From: Oopsacas minuta
Lineage: Eukaryota; Porifera; Hexactinellida; Lyssacinosida; Leucopsacidae
DNA: 64,000 nucleotides
NCBI GenBank assembly: GCA_024704765.1
Contig: JAKMXF010000365.1
Coordinates: forward strand, 806,001-870,000
Direction of reading: 5' to 3'
Part shown: one piece after another, positions 33,931 to 47,800 of the stretch
How the letters are laid out: each line of letters starts with the position of its first letter
How positions within the stretch are numbered: position 1 is the first letter of the stretch
Translations under genes and position numbers: made by a program
The notes under the pieces: generated by a model
What the model was told of the DNA's origin: nothing
Seen by the model: only the letters and a program-made list of their open reading frames with translations
The model's database searches: none

Positions 33931-34145
33931 TTTCTACACTAGTCGGATAATGTATTGCTACCAGTTTTATTCCCTCACTGAAATATATCCATTTCTATTA
34001 TCCATCAAATTGAGTGGTAATTTGATAGAAATACAAATCCGTATATAGCTATATAGAATCGGGAATGATATATTAATTGATATTTGTACAAATTATTTTG
34101 TCACTAACATTATAAACTATGTAATACAAAAATAAAATAGAAATA

Positions 34146-34613
34146 TCAAAATTCGTTAATTCCAAAGAATCTTACTAAATGAAATTGTGGAAGTTTGGGT
34201 AGTACCCCAACTAAGAGAGCAATCATATTTACTATTGAATGGTTGATGGCATATTCTGTGTAGAAGCTTGCAAGTATAAATAATATTACAGGTACAACAA
34301 TTAGCATCTTCTTTGTCCAGGTCATCTGTTTGCCTTTGTCAATCTGTTCCCAGTGAGTGCGGAATTTCATCGCACCCTCGTCTACCGATTCAGTGTCAAA
34401 AGGCGCTCCTTTCACAAAGTGGAAAGCTAAATATGAAGAAAATGAGTGTAACGCATTTGTGAGTGTCCATGCTACCGCAGTAGAGAAGAAAGGAATACTC
34501 ATTAGAGAGAAATGGAGAATAGCTATTATCGTGAAGTATGTCAGCCAGAATCCACTGTGATTGATCCAGTAGGCGTTTGGGTTCTTCTGTGAGTGAAGTG
34601 AGCCAATTTGCAT
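34146..34613 (-). CDS. ORMDL: ORMDL sphingolipid biosynthesis regulator
   Basis: Four-pass ER membrane protein that binds and restrains serine palmitoyltransferase according to ceramide level. 155 residues, single exon, family length 153-156. Conserved blocks in order: NPNAYWINHSGFWLTY, LMSIPFFSTAVAWTLTNALH, FHFVKGAPFDT, THWEQIDKGKQMTWTKK, LASFYTEY and the C-terminal PKLPQFHLVRFFGINEF, nearly identical to animal ORMDL1-3. ATG at 34613 gives the usual short N terminus. It has no close neighbour; the 3' side faces the zinc transporter. Confidence 0.97.
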   Translation of the reverse strand: MQIGSLHSQKNPNAYWINHSGFWLTYFTIIAILHFSLMSIPFFSTAVAWTLTNALHSFSSYLAFHFVKGAPFDTESVDEGAMKFRTHWEQIDKGKQMTWTKKMLIVVPVILFILASFYTEYAINHSIVNMIALLVGVLPKLPQFHLVRFFGINEF

Positions 34614-36432
34614 ATTATGTCAAATAATGCTAAATTGTAAATTAATGAATAAAAATGTTACATAGCTCAAAGTCAGGGTTTATAATTAATTGTATATTAA
34701 AAGGTCATTATCCCTGTACAAGTACATCATTTGAGAGCCAAACCCCTTCATATTCCTCTACTAACAGCACACTATGTCTGAAATATTTCTTGTATAGCAA
34801 TATAGAGTAGAACATTAGTTACACGAACACTATATTCCAAGTAATTCTTACTAATGAGTACATATTTATATACTTTAGCAGTCCCCTTCAATGCTTTTTC
34901 AATTAATTTGATTTTACGTAGGACAATAATACTCGAGTTAAGCAGATAAAGAGTAGAAAATATGATAGTCCACTGTTGTAGTATAACGAGAGTGTCTCTA
35001 CATATTAAACTATTAAACTAGAACAGTGCAAATACACGAGCACTACCCTAAAGGCCTAGACTAATGTTCCATTATACAAAATACATTAATTTATATTTGT
35101 AGCTGTTTGAAATTATATAAACTTTGTAGTGAAATTAGATAGAATTGCTTGTTCAGCAATTTAATATTCGGTACAATTCTTTCATATGAATATGAACAGC
35201 CTAATCAGAAAGATCATTTTATGACGTTCAAGCTGATTTTCTGGTGTAATTATCTTGTAACTAGATACTGTAGGTAGTCACAATGTTGTATTACATTATT
35301 GACGTAAATAGGATCAATTCATTAACACGACTTTCACTAGCTAGAATCCACAACCTGTACATTATTATCTTGCAGTATTACGTTATTAATTACATGTTAG
35401 TTAATATACATCATTGTGATACGTCATATCTCTAATTGTGTCAGTCATTGTATTCCTCGATAACGTTTTCTAATTATTGTGAGTTTATAAAGCACATTAT
35501 TTAAACAGGAAAGTGGCTGCGTTAATATCAGCTATATGTAAGCAAAATAAATAAAAATTGCTTGTATAGTAGCCTCGGCGATTAATAATTCAGCACCCCT
35601 AGGTGAGAGAGGAAATACGACTATTACTGTAAGGTGTACCAGTAGATTATTAACTACTCATAGAATGGGTTATTCAGTGTAGGCGATTATTTGTTATGCA
35701 CAAACACCTATATCTGCTATATTATGCGGAACTTACAAATTGAAATTTTGTAGACAAGTGTGATATATAGGCAAAATTGCGCCCTTATATGGGCTTTCCT
35801 AATTCGCTTGTCTACAAGATTCGAACATAACGGACCATTCTGATACCCTATTCACGGAACGGAACGGACAACTTTTTCTTGATGAAAGTTCGAAAATCAC
35901 AGAATATTGTAGAACAACAATTGTCAAACATTTGTTATGACATTTCACGTCAATGGCAATCAATATGTAAAATTTGCATCCGATATCCACAATATTTGAG
36001 GAATTCCGCCTAGAAACATTCCCTCTCTAGTTTTAGATCTCATTTCCTTTGGGAGGGAGGTAGTTATCCTGCCCGAAAGGTGGTTCATATAATATTCGCG
36101 ATTAGAATGATGAAAAGCTGTTCATGCGGTATTACTAGATATTTTATAGATTTCGCTACGAAATTACAAATTTAATTAATCAATGGATTGACACCAGCAG
36201 ACATGAATGAATTTTAAACTGAACTATTTTCTATTGCTATAATTATTAACAATATGGGTAAATATTGGTGGTTAAAACACGTATTATGACTCAATAGCCA
36301 CCATTGATTACGCTATTAATAGTTCTATTTTAGATGTTACGCATCTATGACTATGACTATGAACATTACAGATTTACGCTATAAATAAATGAGCGCACTG
36401 AATTTGCAAATATTTTACAAAGTTTTCTAACG
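34614..36432. other. intergenic region (divergent flank of ORMDL and NagB/PIG-L genes)
   Basis: 1.8 kb, AT-rich, no gene seen on either strand; contains the small element at 35748-35817. The GTATAACGAGAGTGTCT stretch near 34980 resembles the end of the CGTTATAACGAG MITE family. Confidence 0.55.
35748..35817. mobile_element. 70-bp mini-MITE with TTGTAGACAAG ends
   Basis: TTGTAGACAAG at the left is matched by CTTGTCTACAA at the right (11 bp perfect). The ends resemble those of the repeat at 29811 and 56093. Confidence 0.6.
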
Positions 36433-38712
36433 ATGGAGATATCAGAATCTAACTTATATTCAGTCGAAAAAGTGAACTTGGAAGAATCAGGATTGCAAGC
36501 GAAATATCCTTCAGAACCTGTGATGATATTCGAATCAACAAATCCGCTAGATCTTGGTCAGATGTCTGCACTCGCATTTATTGAATGGGTAATTGAGAAT
36601 CCGAAAGGAGTAATCTCTCTGCCAACCGGCAAAACTCCTGAATTCATGATTCGCTGGCTGAGTCACTATAAACGGTATGGATATCCTGGTCATGATAGTA
36701 AGCTGTGTGCATTCCCCAATACTTCTGAGCTTACATTTGTGCAGATGGATGACTTTTTCCCAGAATCTCACAACAGCTTCTATAGGTACATAAAGCAATT
36801 CTATCAACCGCTACTTGAGATTCCTGACGAGAGAATTATGACTATTCCTACTGAGGAATACTCGCATCTCTTCGCTTCAAGTCAGGAATCGTTTCTTAGC
36901 TTAAGGGAAAAATCAGCTGATACTCTAACAGCACTACAGCAGCAGTTGAAATCTGCCTTAGAGGAAATGGATGATAAATGTCACCAGTACGAAGAGAGGA
37001 TCAAATCTCTAGGTGGGATAGGATGTGCCTTCTATGGGATTGGCCCTGACGGACATATTGCATTTAATATGCAGGATTGTAAATGTAATGTTACTCACAT
37101 AACAGAGCTGAATTATCCCAGTGCTGCTACTGCAGCATGCGATTTGGGAGGCATTCAAAATGCTCGCAATAAGTTAGCATGGACTATAGGTACAGACACG
37201 ATAAGTTATGCACTCAAAACAAATCCTAAATCTAGAGCATTCCTCTGTGCAGCTGGACAGAAGAAAGCTGACGTCATAGCTCATACACTGTCCAGTCATG
37301 TGTCTTCCCACTACCCAGCTAGTTGTCTGCATGGATTACCAGGAGCAAGGTACTATCTTACACACAGTGCTGCTACTCAGATAGAATCAAGGAAGGCAGT
37401 ACGTCTGTTAGCTTATGAGAAAGGCATGTTACCTGATAGTGTTATCGATGAGATAGTGTGTCATATAGCCTTACAACACCACACGGAAATACTCAATATT
37501 ACGTCAGAACAGTTGAACTCTACACTAAGTGGTAGTGCTCTCCTGAAGAGAATAGCTAATCCACTAACTACAGTATTAACTTCAGTACACAATAGAATCC
37601 TATCCAAACTATCACTACCTCCCTCTGGTAAAGTTATAGAGGAGAATGGTCCGCATCATGATGACATCATGCTATCTCATGGTACTCTATTAAAGGAGAT
37701 GAGAAACATGGATAATACGTATCACGTGTCCTATGGTACTAGTGGATTCACTGCAGTCAGTAATGAGTATTTGTTTTCTCTGTTAGAAACCGTAGATATG
37801 AAGTTTATAGAAGAATCAGCTGATAGGATATTCGCAGAATCTAAGTATCCTCTTATGGATGTATTCAAGCAAGCATTCATTAACAAACAAGCCGATGAGA
37901 TGGCTCGTATTGAGAAAGAATTAATGCTATTTTCCCTGAAGAAAGTATACAATTTGACATCAATTAAAGAAGTGTTTGAACAGTTACAAATCGTATCAGA
38001 CTATCTACATGCTGCTCCCCCTGGAGCTAAGGATAATGAAGAAGTACAGCTGTTCAAAGGTACCATCAGGGAGTTGGAAGCAGAACGTATGTGGCATCTA
38101 CGAGGTGTACCATTAGAGCATATACAGCACATGAGGCTATCCTTCTACAAAGGTGATTTATTTAATCCACAGCCCTCTGAAACAGATATATTAGCGTTTG
38201 GAGACCACATAGATAATATCCGACCAGATATTCTCACTGTTACATTTGATCCCGAGGGCTCCGGACCTGACACACACTTCAAGAATCTACAAGCTTTTAC
38301 AGAGGGTATTCGTATGTACTCAGAACGTTGGCTAGAAGAGGGATACAACCCAACCATTTGGTGCTATAGGAATGTATGGTTCAAATTCACAGCAGCTGAG
38401 ACTTCTCTCATCATGCCAACAACACGTAGTGACATGCTAGAGAACCATGAAATATTCATGAAGTGTTTCTCAAGCCAAGCACGTGCTGAGTTTCCTGATC
38501 CTGATCATGACGGACCATTCACAGAGAAGTGTATTATCCTACAAGAGCAACAACTACAAGATATAAAGACCTTACTCGGTGCTTCTGTTATAGAAGAACA
38601 TACTAGTGTGAAGTTCCGCAATGCATCAGGACTAGTGTATATTCAACAGCACTCCTTAGAAGAGTATTTAGCTACTGTCGGAGCTACTATCAAGACCAGG
38701 ATAGTACAGTAA
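36433..38712 (+). CDS. NagB-type sugar-phosphate isomerase/deaminase fused to a PIG-L/LmbE-like deacetylase domain
   Basis: 759 residues in one exon. The N-terminal half (about 30-320) is NagB-like: SLPTGKTPEFM (phosphate loop), FVQMDDFFP and FYGIGPDGHIAFNM carry the glucosamine-6-phosphate deaminase catalytic Asp/His pattern. The C-terminal half (about 400-700) resembles PIG-L/LmbE zinc deacetylases: GPHHDDIMLSHGTLL in place of the usual PHPDD, and later TFDPEGSGPDTHFKNLQ. I recall the same fusion from glucosamine-6-phosphate deaminase-like proteins of Bacteroidetes; vertebrate GNPDA is NagB only. The predicted role is amino-sugar phosphate deacetylation/deamination in the cytosol (no signal peptide). 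The absence of introns and the bacterial-type fusion leave open old lateral transfer, but composition matches the neighbours. Its 3' end faces IFT140 only 185 bp away. Confidence 0.85.
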   Translation: MEISESNLYSVEKVNLEESGLQAKYPSEPVMIFESTNPLDLGQMSALAFIEWVIENPKGVISLPTGKTPEFMIRWLSHYKRYGYPGHDSKLCAFPNTSELTFVQMDDFFPESHNSFYRYIKQFYQPLLEIPDERIMTIPTEEYSHLFASSQESFLSLREKSADTLTALQQQLKSALEEMDDKCHQYEERIKSLGGIGCAFYGIGPDGHIAFNMQDCKCNVTHITELNYPSAATAACDLGGIQNARNKLAWTIGTDTISYALKTNPKSRAFLCAAGQKKADVIAHTLSSHVSSHYPASCLHGLPGARYYLTHSAATQIESRKAVRLLAYEKGMLPDSVIDEIVCHIALQHHTEILNITSEQLNSTLSGSALLKRIANPLTTVLTSVHNRILSKLSLPPSGKVIEENGPHHDDIMLSHGTLLKEMRNMDNTYHVSYGTSGFTAVSNEYLFSLLETVDMKFIEESADRIFAESKYPLMDVFKQAFINKQADEMARIEKELMLFSLKKVYNLTSIKEVFEQLQIVSDYLHAAPPGAKDNEEVQLFKGTIRELEAERMWHLRGVPLEHIQHMRLSFYKGDLFNPQPSETDILAFGDHIDNIRPDILTVTFDPEGSGPDTHFKNLQAFTEGIRMYSERWLEEGYNPTIWCYRNVWFKFTAAETSLIMPTTRSDMLENHEIFMKCFSSQARAEFPDPDHDGPFTEKCIILQEQQLQDIKTLLGASVIEEHTSVKFRNASGLVYIQQHSLEEYLATVGATIKTRIVQ

Positions 38713-38897
38713 TAAGCTTAATTATAAGATAGTAGATAAGTATTATAGTTTGTTAATCACCAAAAATGGATAATTACTCTGTATTCTGGTATATATGACT
38801 TTACTCATACAAATAAGATAATTTGATATATTTAAATATTACATAATGAATCAACATAGGTTGTAAGCTGACTGGGTTACCATATCTATAGTACTTC

Positions 38898-41800
38898 TCA
38901 AGGAGATGCTGTCAAATCTTCTAAGATATCTTCATCTTCAATCTGACTCTGTTGCGGAGACAATTGAGGCTCTGCTGATGCTTCAACAGATAAGCCTAGA
39001 GCCTTAGTGATACTCTCCATAGTCTTCTTACTGATATAGTAAGTTAGGATTACTGAAGTATTTCTACTCTTTAGTTCCTCAATTAATGTGTAAGCTTGTT
39101 GATGGTCTCCTATTTGATAGCACATGGTATGTAGAATTGTAGATGCTTAACATCTGGTTCAGTAACGACAATATAAGGTGCAAGTTCAAAAACGGTTAAT
39201 CAACTTAAATGTATTAGCTGATAGAATTCGAACTAACTCAATATGATATGGGTACATATTTTATGGAACTTCATCCTAATAGTTCAGGAAATTACAAAAA
39301 TCTTGTCCCAAATTAATGATTAGATTGGAGAGGATCCATCATAGTAAGAACTAAGAAACACATGTATATTTAATGCAATTTTCGAAAACTACATCTACGT
39401 ATCCTTAGGTTACAGTTATATATTTATTTTTCTAAGATTGAACTGTTATGAATATCCATATACGTACGTAATCCCAATACACAAATTACTTACCTGAAGC
39501 TACATAGTACTCCACCAATAGACCATACACATCTCCTACTTTTATAGCAACATCTATCCTAGGATTTTCTAATAAATCTTTACAACAAGAGACAGCTGCT
39601 TGTTGGTCTGTTTGGAATAATACTCTAGCTTCTAGAAACTTTTCTATCAATGCTATCCTCTCCTTGTATAGAGACACCCTTCCCTCTTGCTCCTGAGGGC
39701 TCATATCCTTAGCCTTGGTGATATACTTTAGAGCCTCGCTAAGGGCTCCTACTGCCTTTTCGTAATTCTGGTAATCATCTATCTCTACCTAAATACACCA
39801 GGATATGTTGTATAGTCATTTGTTTAGATTAGTTGTTACTCACAATACCTACGAAATATGTAAACACATATTCTATAGTAAACCGAAATTTGAAATATCC
39901 ATTAACAAATGTCAATAATTCACTAGTCACATCTACTACATATGATACTTCAATTTTATGCCCGTAACAAAGTATAGAAATACTTCTCAATACGATATAC
40001 ATTCAGTGAAACCTGTTACGAAAGTGTTAGTACACTAAATATAATGGAAATTAGATTCCAGCATTGTATTCAGGCTGATACTATCAGTCATGCTATATAT
40101 AGATTGTCAGTTAATACATAGTTTTAATTAATTTCTGTAATATTATCTAATGAATTCAAATATCCTTACCCTACAGGATGTACGATAAACTGAAATTATC
40201 AAATACCTGTGCACAGTGCTCATAGAACATAGCCAAACTATCAAAAGATTTTCCTTTAGTGTAGAACAGTATTATATGCTTCATAATATTAGCATCTTGT
40301 TTCCAGTCAAGAGACTGCAGATAATTAGCTGCCATAACGTAGATCTCTTTCTGACGACTGACATTTGCGAAGAATATAATCTTATCCATGTCACCAGATT
40401 TGAGAAGAGCTTTCATAGCGTTTCTCTTCTGTCCAGCTTGCGTATACTTCTTAGCAGCTAGATGATAAGACTGCTGTCTCATACAGCTGTCTGCTACACT
40501 CTCTAGTATCTTATTTCTGTTAACAGTTGTATTCGTGTCATTTTGATCAGATTTCTCTAGGGTCATTCTCTCAGCTAACTCCTCTGTGATATACACATTC
40601 TGTTTTAAACACAGCTCCAAAGCTTCTAGGTACTTCCCTCCCATTAGCATCAGATCTACTGCTTTATCGCACCTGCATTACACCAATATTACTACAGATT
40701 AATGTTATTATTGCATTACTTACTGTCCAAATTCAATGAAGAACTCAGCACATCTGTTTATGAGAGTAGGATTAGTATTCTGATCTAAATCTTCTACCAT
40801 CTGTCTGAGGGCCTCGAATTGTTGAGTTTTGAAACATAACTCTATTGCGTGACCCAGATTACCACCCTTGTGGTATAGGATAGCTGCTTTTTCGTGATAG
40901 CCTCGTGACTCAAAGTATCTATAATTAAGCGTGTACAATTATACTATCCTAGATTAACTGACAGGATGTCTGCTTCATGTATGTGATATATATGGTGAAT
41001 CGATTGGGGTAAATAATGAATTAATAATTGAGCTAATACTAAATAGTGTTCCTACATACCGAGCTACCCCGAGCATATCAGCTGGTCTAGCGAGCAGGGC
41101 TAGCGTCATGAGCTCAGCCTCTAATCCTGCATCTTTAGCAATTGCAATAGCATTCCTATAGCTCTTAGCTTTAGTGTAGAAATGCATAGCAAGTTGTGCA
41201 TCTTTAGGTTCATATAACTGAGAAGCGAGATGATAGCATGCTGCCTTGTCTCCACATCTCTCAGCATAAGATCTAGCCTTCTCAAACTGTCCGAAATAGC
41301 AGTACATACGAACCAGGGACACGTGGTCTTGAGCAGCCTCGTAGAATTGCATTGCACTATCCATCTCACCTAAAAACAACCTTTATTTTGTATTTATCCT
41401 CTATTATCAATATATCTAACTTCGATTTAACGAGACTTAATTCGTATACATATTAACGCGTTATAACCTAAACTCTCCAGATACTCTCCCCACCACTTCC
41501 TGAGCGGCCTATCCTTAGAATTGAGAATATAATCAGCCAGTTTATCTTGATCTTCAAATAACATCCTCGGTACTTCATTGTGATGAGTATCTGACTTCTC
41601 GTACTCACTGATAGCACCATTTGTATCTCCAATTGATTCTAAGAATTGAGCATTCTTGAAGTGAGTTCTCTTCAAGTGCATTCTACACATGAACAGAGGT
41701 ATTTACAATTACACATAAGATGGAACAAATAAACATAATTCAGTCATCTAGACGAAATATTCCGAGAACCTAGAGATAATATTTTAAATAAGCACCAACC

Positions 41801-44800
41801 GCCTAAGGGACACATTTGTATTTTCATTTGGAGATAATATTTCAGTTCTGTCTTAGTGGAACCATGATTTTACCTACCTGTCCTGACTCTCTCCTACTTG
41901 TATAGCTTTCTCCCATTGCCCTGTAGCTTGGTATAGTTTGTTTAGCAGATCATAACGTCCAGAAGAGGCGTACAACTCCTCGGCTTCATCATACATACCC
42001 AACTGTATTGCTAACATCGCAACTCTTGCTTCAATCTAAATGAGTTGTTTTTACGTAGATATTTGTCTAATAATCAAATATTTTAATCGATAAATTAAAT
42101 TGAAACTACTACGTATGCTAATCTTTAATCTGAATGGTTTTATTGTAAATTGTATAATTCATCCTTTTTGTAGTAATAAAATCTTGGATCTGACGGTGAT
42201 CATCTTTATGAATTATAACATTTTACTAATTACCCTGAGATGAACGAATTAGAGTTGAAATATTATAGTTAAAACAAGTAATTTTCTATATTTGTATTTT
42301 TCTATTGAATATCTACAACATCATTAGTCATTCTTCCTAGAGATTATTTATCAAAAATATTTACAGAACATTCCTTCCTAATTTATGCAATAGATTGTAA
42401 AGCAGGATTAGAATTAATTAATTAACTGATTGCGTTTATAAGTCGTATTTTTGTGTGAAGTTTTGCCTTGATGGAACATATTGGCAATGTGTTCATAGCT
42501 AGGTTTAACCCTTTTTTTTCTCTCGAATTTATTCGCAGAGAATCGACAAGCTATTTATACCTGTTACAGTAATCTCTCGTTAAAACGAAGTGCTCGAGAC
42601 CACAGTTATATCTCGTTATAAGCGGAGTAAAATCAATGACTTTCAAGCTAGTATAGAGGGTAGTACCGTATCGCTTCGTTATAACGTGAGTTTACTGTAC
42701 TATTTTCGTAATCCTACCTCTGGTTCATTTCTTGATTCTCTAAGAGCTCTTGCACCTCTCACATGCTTCATATTACCCAAACAAACAGCTGCTACATCTA
42801 GTCGTCTACTCTTTACACACATCCTTGCCATGTTCTCCCACACAGCCTGACTCTTTATTAGTTTAATGGAGCGGAACGCTGCATCCATGTCTCCAATAGT
42901 TGAGTAGAAACTGTAATCCGACATAGCTTGTATAGACTCTCTATCATTCTCCTGTCAGATTATAATAATCATAAATACGCTTATTTAAGCTTAATTTGTT
43001 CGTGTTAAAAATTGTAAACGAAGTAATAACCAAACTAGCTCACCTCCATTCCGATGAAATCTTTAAGAGGTCTACGTGCTATATCATCCTGTGACGTAAC
43101 AGATTCTCCTCCCTCACCATTATCTCTCCCTCCCCCATGCTTCTGAGTCAGAATATAGTTCGGAACATCACAGCCTATTAATCCTGTAGGATCATACGAT
43201 TATGTCTGTACTGTACGTATTCAAAATAGGTATAAATACTGTATACCAGTACCTAAGTCATTTGGTTGCATTGAGTGGAGGTCGTGTATTACTATGTTAC
43301 TATCTGATGTTACAAACATTGAAATCAACAGTTTTGTATGCATTTTGGCATAGTTTCCTGCTCTCCTTCCCTTTAACTTTCCTTTTTTAGCAAGATTGCT
43401 AAGAGTGTGACTCTCACAGATTAGCAATCTCGGATCTCTAGAATCCCAGAAGTGAGAAATCGGAGCGAGATCTCTCAGCTTGGATATGTGTTCCAGCTAA
43501 TTATAAATATATTGAATTAACCATACATAAATACAATTATTAAAACAGGTATACCTGATCCCTAAACACAGACTCATTGTGTTTAGCGCATCGTTCTGAA
43601 TCGTTTCTCTCACGAGACTCTACATTTGGTGAGTGTATAGCTCCGTTAGATAAGTCTATATGTGCTAAGGTGTCATTCTCTAAGTTCCAGATTAAAAGTT
43701 TGCTATCAGGATACCCTTCCTATTACATTGTGAAACAAAAATTAGTATATACACACTAACTGAGGTATGTCTTATCTGAATATTCTTCTTATGCAATTAG
43801 AATAGATAATCCGTTTTGGAGAAAAGTGTACTAACCTAGAGTACGTCTTCCGAGTACTTCTTAATTACCGAATTATCCGTACTATATTATATTAACAGAA
43901 TTTGGCAAATTACTGCAACCTGACTAACACACTAATTATGTATTGTCAAAGACGCAATTCTGTAAACTAGTTGCTCAATTAACCCTACCAGCTGATTAGC
44001 AATTAAAATATGCTATCACAAACCTTTGTTTGCATAATGATGCTAATTTTGTTGCCTGGAGTATTACACTTTATTGAATGAATTTGTTCAATAGATGGAA
44101 ATATATCAGATAATTTCTTATTGTGTATCAGCTTAGCTTCTCTTCTTGACACATTCCATATACGCAGCCAGTTCTTACTAGTAGCGGCCAGTAAGAATCC
44201 TTTCTCTACGAACATAGCTATGTACTCCCCGTCCCCCTCTGATAACTTGAGGTTTTGTTTCACAGTACCTTGTAGAGTCGTGATCTAATTACAAATGTTA
44301 ATGTATTACATTCGCCATACGTGTACATATAAGGTAATACGCGTAGTAGTATGTTCTAAATATATATTTAAACACACGTATTACATCACTGATAATTGTA
44401 ATATATCTAGTTTCAAGATTTACCTGTAACACATCGGGGAGCATTATAAACACACTCTGATCTAAAAGCATTATATTACTAGACTTGGAAGAGAAAGTAC
44501 CAGCTGGTCTGATGTGTGACTTTCCATGAATTATTTCAAAAACGAGCACTTTATCACCGTCCCAAACTGCTAGATGCTCCCGCGTCACGAATACTCCTTT
44601 TATTTGGATATCTGACCGCATCTTTAAACTGTTGCCTACATAAGGTGAGTTGTTTGTATCAGATCATAATTCACGTAGTTGTAATTATACATTGTAATCA
44701 GATTCAGTAATTATCGCAATCAACACAGGAAAAATTATAGCTTATTATTTAAAATTTTTGAGGTAAATCTATGTAAATTAATTTATACTAAAAATTCTTA

Positions 44801-47800
44801 TTCTTAAAATATATTACAGTTCTAATCAGGTCTTGTCCCATTTCCTAACATGGTGCTTTTCGGACAATCTAATCTACAAAACCTATGTTTTTTGTTACAA
44901 TAATTAATTCCCAAATGGATACGTTTTATCCGAGTTCTACTGTATTTGTTATCCTAAGCTAGCATAAACATAGAAATTTCATGCAACAAGGCAACATACA
45001 TGTACAACAATGTGGAATGAAAAAATATTTCATGCAACATTGTTGCTAGAAAATAGAAGAAAATCACATCATCTACCTGTTAGATGACTAGATATAGAAA
45101 GCTCATGTGCTGATACTTGGACTACTGCCATCTCCTGATTGTAATGAGTACTCATTACGTGTTGCTTCAAAATATACACAGAAGTTGAGTTGTTAGCAGA
45201 GAGAATATCTCTCTTCTTGCAGAAAGCAACCTCGCTTATACATCCAGTCAGTTGTATGGTAGTAAGTGGTTCCCATGCATCTACATGTAATTGATATGTA
45301 ACAATGATAATATACTGTAGTAACGGTATCCTGAGATTACACCCCACACAGCAGCACAGGCTATTACTAGTTAATTTAATTTACTACCTAAAAAATGTAT
45401 TCACTCAACTATTTAAGTAAGAATTGATGTTATCAATTAGAATAAATAACAAAGGTTATAAAACACGTAAGAGACTGTGGGTGGAATTAGCTCAGAGTAC
45501 AAATAATATATTAGTCAGTTTATCATATTGGGTATGGAAATTATACACCAACTTATTTGTAATATTGTATCTTATCTAATATCGAATAATAAAATTCTGA
45601 GGACTTAGCCACAAACTGAAAGTAGGTACAAATGTGCCAAATTTATTATTAGTACTCATTGATCGTATTTCAATGATTTCACCCGATTGGAGATGTATAA
45701 ATTGAAATTAACTCAGTAAAATTGTAAAACCAAATATAAGTCAAAGTAATGGAAGAATCCGCAAAGACGAAGAACTCTGCAGATTCAGATTCTAGTTTCA
45801 GAAGTCGGTTGAATAAATCAGTTTCCTTCAGCAAAGTATTGCCATCACATGAAAGTGTTGTTCCCAATTCAAAGAGGCAGGGGAGACTACGAGCCGCTAC
45901 AATAAGCGATAAGGAGGATTATTGCTTCAGAGACAACTTACACTCTATACGGAGTTATATCAAAAATAAATTTCAAATACTGAAAGGTAGAATCTCTGAA
46001 TTGGAAGATAAAATGCTAGATTCCCTTGCAGAGATAGAGGGAAAATATTCACAGAAACTTCTGGAGAACAAGGAAGCCATGAATAAAATACAAAATCTCA
46101 AAATTATGATTGACGATGTTCTACAGGATAACAGTCTTCAGATAGGAATCAATAATCTCATCAATGATAAGCTAAAACCTAAATCAAGTCCTTCAGAAAT
46201 ATGTGTTACTCTGCAATGGCCAAGAGGGATGGATACTTTTCTCAACCAGCTTGACGACGCTCTCAAAATAACAAAGCACGATGAAGATACGTCACCTCTT
46301 GATTCACCAAGCCCTGTAGAAGTTGTGAGGGTGCAATCTCTCCAGTCCTTCGGTAGGTTGGGACAGGGTATAGAGGACATGGTATCGCCACGCGCTGTTA
46401 CGATTAGCACGGAGGGGTTAGTCTACTGTAGTGATTGGGAGAACAACACGATTATGTGTTTCTCACCTTCCGGAATGTTAAAGTATTCTTTCACTAATGT
46501 AAAGCATCCATATAGTTTATGCGCACACAATAACAGACTGTATGTAACTGAAGCAAATAACTCTTTCCTTAAGGTTGGGAGGGTAGGAAATCATGCTTGT
46601 GTAAAATCGCTAGATCTGAAAGGTAACCTGTTGAATAAGGTAGGGAAGTATGGGTCAAGTAACGGTCATTTCAAGAGTCCTTCTGGCATAACTGTGTATC
46701 AGCTAGTAGATGGGGAGGATAAAGTGTTTGTGTGTGATACTGATAACAACCGATTACAAATATTCAACTCTGATCTGCAATTCGCTAGATTGTTTCTAGC
46801 TGGAAAAGTAAAACAACCAGATGATGTTAAGGTACAGGAAATGAAGGTATATGTGATGGATAAGAGGAACCCTTGCTTACATATATTCACCTTCCAAGAA
46901 GAGGCTCTAGCTAGTATCATTTCTCAAGGACCAGGCAGAGATTTGGAGTCTAGTTACTTCTTCACGCTAGATAAAAGTGGATGTATTGTGTTAGGAGATC
47001 ATGAAAAACATTGCCTCAAGGTATTCACTCCCAATGGCAAGTTAGCTAGGATAATAGGAAGTCCAAATGCCAAGACAGGAGAGTTCTACTTACCTCTGGG
47101 GATAGCACAGTCTAAAGATGATGATCAGATGGCTGTTGTATCGCTGAGGCAAACTGGGTGTGTACAGCTCTTCAACATAAATCTGAGTTTGTTCTCCTTC
47201 TAACTAAATAGTCTTGTACCCAGCGTTATCTCTCTCTATCTCTTTCTCTCCTCAAGCCCCCGATTGTAATAATTGTATATATTACAATTTTATTATTTTT
47301 TGTTTACATTAACTATATTAGTTAACAAGACTTATTTGTTATTATAATGCTATTATCACGCGCTGTCTTATACAATTATTGGATTTTGGGAGAGATGTGC
47401 TGTATAACCATAAAAATGATGCATCACAATCAGAATACCAATTCTTGTAAGCTATCATACGTATTGGCATAACAAACATATCATAACAGAATGATAATTA
47501 TTAACAAGAGTTGTCTTATTTCATTAATTTCTTTTGTATAATTTTGTTTGTTATAATGACCACAATTATAGATTGCTGGGAAAATTGTATGTAGCCAGTT
47601 ATTAGCAACCTAGGGTAGTGGGTAGAAATCCTTTCTTAAATGCACTATATTAATCATAATAAATTCAGTGGCATGGATTTAGCTACCCTAGGGGTCCGAA
47701 TAAACCGGGGCTACCGCTGATTAATTTCTAGATTTCCTGCACCCCCGCGCTTATTCAACCCCCCCCCCCACCCGTTTATTCGGATCCCTAGAGTAGAGAT

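Larger units (their letters stand above)
32847..34145. other. intergenic region with two hairpins, no gene seen
   Basis: Between the start of the zinc transporter and the end of ORMDL, both on the minus strand. AT-rich; the frame at 33123-33326 is not protein-like. Two strong hairpins are listed separately. Confidence 0.6.

Noticed and set aside
45480-45520. tRNA-like start (TTAGCTCAGAGTAC)
   Set aside because: Resembles an A-box, but there is no matching B-box, anticodon stem or acceptor pairing within 80 bases.
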